Source of the DNA: Daucus carota subsp. sativus
Taxonomy: Eukaryota; Streptophyta; Magnoliopsida; Apiales; Apiaceae
Assembly: GCF_001625215.2 (NCBI RefSeq)
Contig: NC_030389.2
Span: 32,167,454-32,231,453, forward strand
Direction: 5' to 3'
Length of the DNA: 64,000 nucleotides
Position 1 is the first letter of the stretch. Every line of letters begins with the position of its first letter. A program made the translations under genes and the position numbers. Shown piece by piece: positions 60,182-64,000 of this stretch. The notes below the pieces were generated by a model. The model made no database searches. It was not told the DNA's origin and was given only the letters and a program-made list of their open reading frames with translations.

Positions 60182-62062
60182 CAGATTGGAAATCTAACAA
60201 AGTTGCAGCAGTTTTCTATCAATCTCAATGATTTTTCAGGTCAGGTTCCAGACTCAATTGGGAATTTGACGGGACTGGAAAGACTAGATTTGGGGAATAA
60301 TCATTTGCAGTTGCAAATTCCGAGTGCGATAGGACGCTTGTCCAACATTTCCACTATGGTGTTGAGCAGCAACACTTTCACTGGTGTAATCCTACCATTT
60401 ATACAAAATTTGAGCAAATTGGAAACACTTCGACTGGAAGATAACATGTTTTCTGGAGAAATCCCCTCCTGGTTATTTGACATTGCGAGTTTGAAGAATT
60501 TGTATCTTGGAGGAAACAAGTTCATTTGGAATAACCAAGTCAAAATAGTTCCCAAGTGTATGCTTTCTCAACTCTCTCTCAAATCATGTAAAATGACTGC
60601 AGACATTCCGGAATGGATTTCCACTCAAAAGAATCTTAATATGCTCGAACTGAGTGACAATCAGCTCACAGGAAACTTCCCACTTTGGATGGCAGAGATG
60701 GAAATTGAAAATCTACTACTCTCACGGAACAAACTTACTGGGTCAATACCCTTTTCACTTTTTCAGTCTCAAAATTTATCTGTTTTGGATCTTTCAAGAA
60801 ACAATTTCTCAGGGGAGTTGCCACAAAATGTCGGTCATGCTTTAAAGATGAAGGTACTAGTGCTTTCTGGAAACAGTTTTTCAGGGTCGTTCCCGAAATC
60901 CATCGCAGATCTCCCTTCACTAATACTACTAGACTTGTCAAGAAACAGACTCTCTGGCAACACACTCCCGGTTTTCAAATCTTATTTGACACCACATTAT
61001 GTTGATCTCTCCTCTAATGAACTATCCGGTGACATTCCCGTGTCACTTTTCAGCGCAACTAGTATTCTTGCACTAGGGAAAAATAAGTTCTCTGGAAGCT
61101 TCCCTAGGAACCTCACTGATGATGCTGCACTCGAATATCTTGATCTACATGACAACAACATTACAGGTTATTTTCCAGATTATTTTATTTCAAAATTATC
61201 CAACCTTCAGGTTCTGAGTTTACGTAACAACTCACTACATGGCCCATTGTGGTCCAACTCATTCTATGGAAGTGGACTCCAAATTCTTGATCTCTCAAGT
61301 AACAGTCTTGATGGAAGTATCCCCTCAGAGTTAGAACTGAGTGGAAGCTCCTCAGGATACATGGCCGGTGATGGTAAGGGGGAGATAAAGGTGAACTGGA
61401 TTGAGGCCACAGTTTCATTATTCAGTGGCATGTACACCATTACAATCGAGACGAATGATTTAACAGTGAACTGGAAGAATGCTGTGCAAGGTCTCTCAAG
61501 TCATAATCGAGAAATGTATACTTTACTAGACTTGTCAAACAATAAGTTTTCAGGTGATGTTCCAGATTCATATGGAAATCTCTGGGGGCTGAAGCTTCTC
61601 AACCTCTCCTACAATAAACTCTCAGGATATATACCACAAAGTTTTGGAGATCTACAAAGTATTGAAGCACTGGACCTGTCTAACAACAATATTTCTGGTA
61701 CAATTCCACAATCATTTAGTAAGTTAGATCAACTATCCGTGTTAGATGTGAGCAACAACAAGCTAAGTGGTGAAATCCCGCGGGGTGGACAAATGGACAC
61801 GATGAATGATCCGAGTTATTTTGCCAACAACAGTGGATTATGTGGGATGCAAATCAGAGTGAATTGTTCGAAAGACGAGCCACCGCCAAATGATGGACAA
61901 GATGAGGATGATGATGATGAAAAAGAGCCATGGTTCTTGTGGACAGGAGCGTGGATTGGATTCCCACTAGGCTTGATTTCGTCGGTATTAACAGCATTTC
62001 TTGGTGGGTATTTTGTTATACCAACAGCAAAGTACCACTCGATTCACTACAGGCAGAGATAA
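60182..62062 (+). pseudogene. RLP copy f, 3' part
   Basis: Continues RLP copy f in the same frame directly after the CTCTT duplication (QIGNLTKLQQFSINLNDFSG on). 626 codons: LRRs, island (VNWIEATVSLFSGMYTITIE), last LRRs, C-cap (GLCGMQIRVNCSKDEP), Asp/Glu-rich run, transmembrane helix (WFLWTGAWIGFPLGLISSVL) and tail (HSIHYRQR). There is no stop or frameshift, so apart from the insertion the gene would be intact at about 923 residues. Much of 60540-61300 is almost identical to copy c. Confidence 0.9.
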
Positions 62063-63640
62063 ATGCAGGTTTGATATCTAGCACTTGAAGTCCTTGGATC
62101 ACTATAAATTTATAGCACGGTTAATAAAAAACATTGTGCAGGTTTTTATCTTTGTTCTAAAATAAAAACATTGCAAGATGTAACTTAATAATAAGATTAT
62201 GCTAAGAGTTTGCCTGCAGTAAGACAGTACCTCTCATCATGTGTTCATTGTGGTTTTGCTTCATTCTTGCTCCCTCAATAATGTGCTGTGTTTCTATTTA
62301 CATAAAAATCTGTTCAAGATAAGAATTAATTAACTAATCTATAATATTAATGTCCCTAACAGAGGTCCTTACAAGATCACATATTCACAATATAAATATA
62401 TATGTGGCGTCTAGGAAATGATAAAAAACACATGCTATGAAAACATTTTTCCTGCAAAACAAGTGCTTATTATTTATATGCGAGAAGTAAATTATAAGTC
62501 AAAAGTAATATTAATTTATGTGTTTGGATTTTTTTTCGTATTCACAACTTACTGGGTATAAAAATTATTATGAATTTTCTTTTATAGTGTGATCCTATAC
62601 ATTTTTGAAAATCAAAATTTAAAAATAAAATATGTCACTAAAAATAGTTAGGATTCTCAACTTATTAGATTCTTGTTATAAGTCAGAAATTGACTTATAA
62701 GGTTTTTACACAAACGGTACGAATAAGTTGACTGCGACTTAAAAGCCTAAACTCGAAAAATAAGCTAGGCCAAACAGGCCCTTAATAACAGGAGTATACA
62801 TGTAAAATAATTCTAATATAGGACTGATACAATCAGTTTCCAACTATCCATCAACCATTCGGAATTAAGCTTTACTTGTCGAAATCACAGCCTGGGCTGA
62901 AATTCTTGCAACATGAGAGTCATAACTATGCTACCTTTTGCCAGTTGCATATTGCAAGTGCATAATTGTACTGTTCCACTGAAAGTACTCTTCAGCATCT
63001 TGATTGCTTGGTCGACGGTCGAGCATTGCAGCTTTTCTTATCTACAATGAAGGCCAGAGAATCATAGCGGAGATAAAGATCTATTGTTAACATTATTTAA
63101 ATTATCGTAGAATGTCCTGTAATGTGTTTTCTTTCCATTCTGCGTATTCTTAGGTTTCATTTGTCAAGTACCTTGTCATGAGATTAGTTGTGTCTTCCAT
63201 TTTCATGCTTCACATGTGTGCCACAGGAATTATTGTTTACGTTAATCTTAAGAATCTCCTTTTCGTTTAATTGTTAAGATACCTTTGGTATCTTGTTGTC
63301 CGGCATTGATCCCTTTGTAAATTTAGTTCAACTCAGTAACATCGTCAGCTAGCTAAGAACAGGTCTCAAGCAAATAATATAAATATATGTCAATTATTTC
63401 TGCATAATGATGTTTGATATGGCTTCAGAGTTTTTACACAGATATCACTATCAGTGATGTTTTAGATTGTTAAAAATTGTCAAGTGTGTGATTACTAGCT
63501 TTTTAATCTGTAATAAAATTAACAGATTACTAAGATCTAGTCTGTCATTCGTTATTAGAAATCCTCCCCATGTCAACTCAACATAAATGATTTTCTAACA
63601 AAGAAAATAAAAACTTTTCAGCCATCTATGATATAGAACA
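62063..63640. other. Intergenic DNA before the last RLP copy
   Basis: RLP 3' flank similar to that after copy e, then non-coding DNA. About 62449-62780 resembles a MITE whose right end reads GGCCAAACAGGCCCTT, the inverse of a GGGCCTGTTTGG Harbinger-type end; its left end is degenerate. From about 63220 the sequence is the duplicated RLP promoter. Confidence 0.5.
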
Positions 63641-64000
63641 ATGGCCAAGCCCCTAAGCATGATCAAACTACTTGTGCAGTTGCCTTTGATTTTCTTGCTC
63701 GTGCCTTGCTTATGTTGTCCTGCTTATCAGAAACAATCCCTTCTTAACTTCAAATCCTCCTTGCTGACCAGCTACGACACCTCAAACTCGACATCCTTTG
63801 ATTTGAAATAGAGATTCTCAAGAATTTGAATCTTGGAGGAAACAAATTAGTTTGGAATAACAATGTCAAAGTATTTCCCAAGTGTATGCTTTCTCAACTC
63901 TCTCTCAAATCATGCAAATTTTCCTCAGACATTCCAGAATGGATTTCCACTCAAAAGAATCTTGATATTCTCGATCTGAGCAACAGTAGTCTTACTGGAA
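63641..64000 (+). pseudogene. RLP copy g: internally deleted, runs off the window
   Basis: ATG 63641 with a normal signal peptide (MAKPLSMIKLLVQLPLIFLL) and LRR N-cap start, then STSFDLK and TAG at 63809-63811, 56 codons. The text jumps from the N-cap straight to the LRR block that in the intact copy lies after EIPSWLFDIESLKN, followed by KSCKFSSDIPEWISTQKN. About 780 bp is missing, with TTTG shared at the join. The rest lies outside the window. Confidence 0.85.

Overview
This is a nuclear window from a flowering plant. It is AT-rich and shows GT-AG introns, a cluster of leucine-rich-repeat receptor-like proteins (RLPs), plant-type Ty1/copia and FAR1/MULE elements, an F-box gene and a lipid-transfer-protein-like gene. 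The protein style suggests a eudicot. An asterid such as an Apiaceae species is a guess from memory, not something the sequence proves. Very little here is an intact host gene: the clearest is one 851-residue RLP at 44937-47492.

Region by region. (1) 1-4104: a broken PrimPol gene whose intron carries a 557-bp hAT-like element with a perfect 8-bp target duplication, then a broken fragment of a CDC48/p97 ATPase gene. (2) 4675-18208: a plus-strand FAR1-type transposase gene (FAR1 DNA-binding, MULE and SWIM domains) with two in-frame stops, facing two minus-strand Ulp1-like (C48 peptidase) genes that have lost catalytic residues. A palindromic ATTCTA-type motif recurs between these genes. (3) 18209-28850: a chain of four further elements, each bounded by a (TA)n microsatellite and each with long imperfect terminal inverted repeats. 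The first is a deleted version of the same FAR1 + Ulp1 layout; the others are non-autonomous. (4) 28851-64000: an RLP cluster with at least seven copies: two relics, one nonsense/frameshift pseudogene, one C-terminal fragment, one intact gene, one gene split by a retrotransposon, and one copy with an internal deletion. Between them lie an LTP-like gene, a copia gag fragment inside an inverted repeat, a broken F-box gene whose 3' end is made of a MITE, a non-autonomous Helitron and several MITEs. (5) 50163-60176: a complete Sirevirus-like Ty1/copia element (gag, pol, a third ORF, 1180-bp LTRs that look identical, 5-bp target duplication CTCTT) sitting in-frame inside an RLP exon.

The two most unusual things are the head-to-tail chain of TA-microsatellite-targeted elements descended from a two-component FAR1-transposase + Ulp1 transposon, and a near-palindromic nonamer (CAGCAAGCT) scattered through the LTRs, gag and pol of the Sirevirus in all three reading frames.
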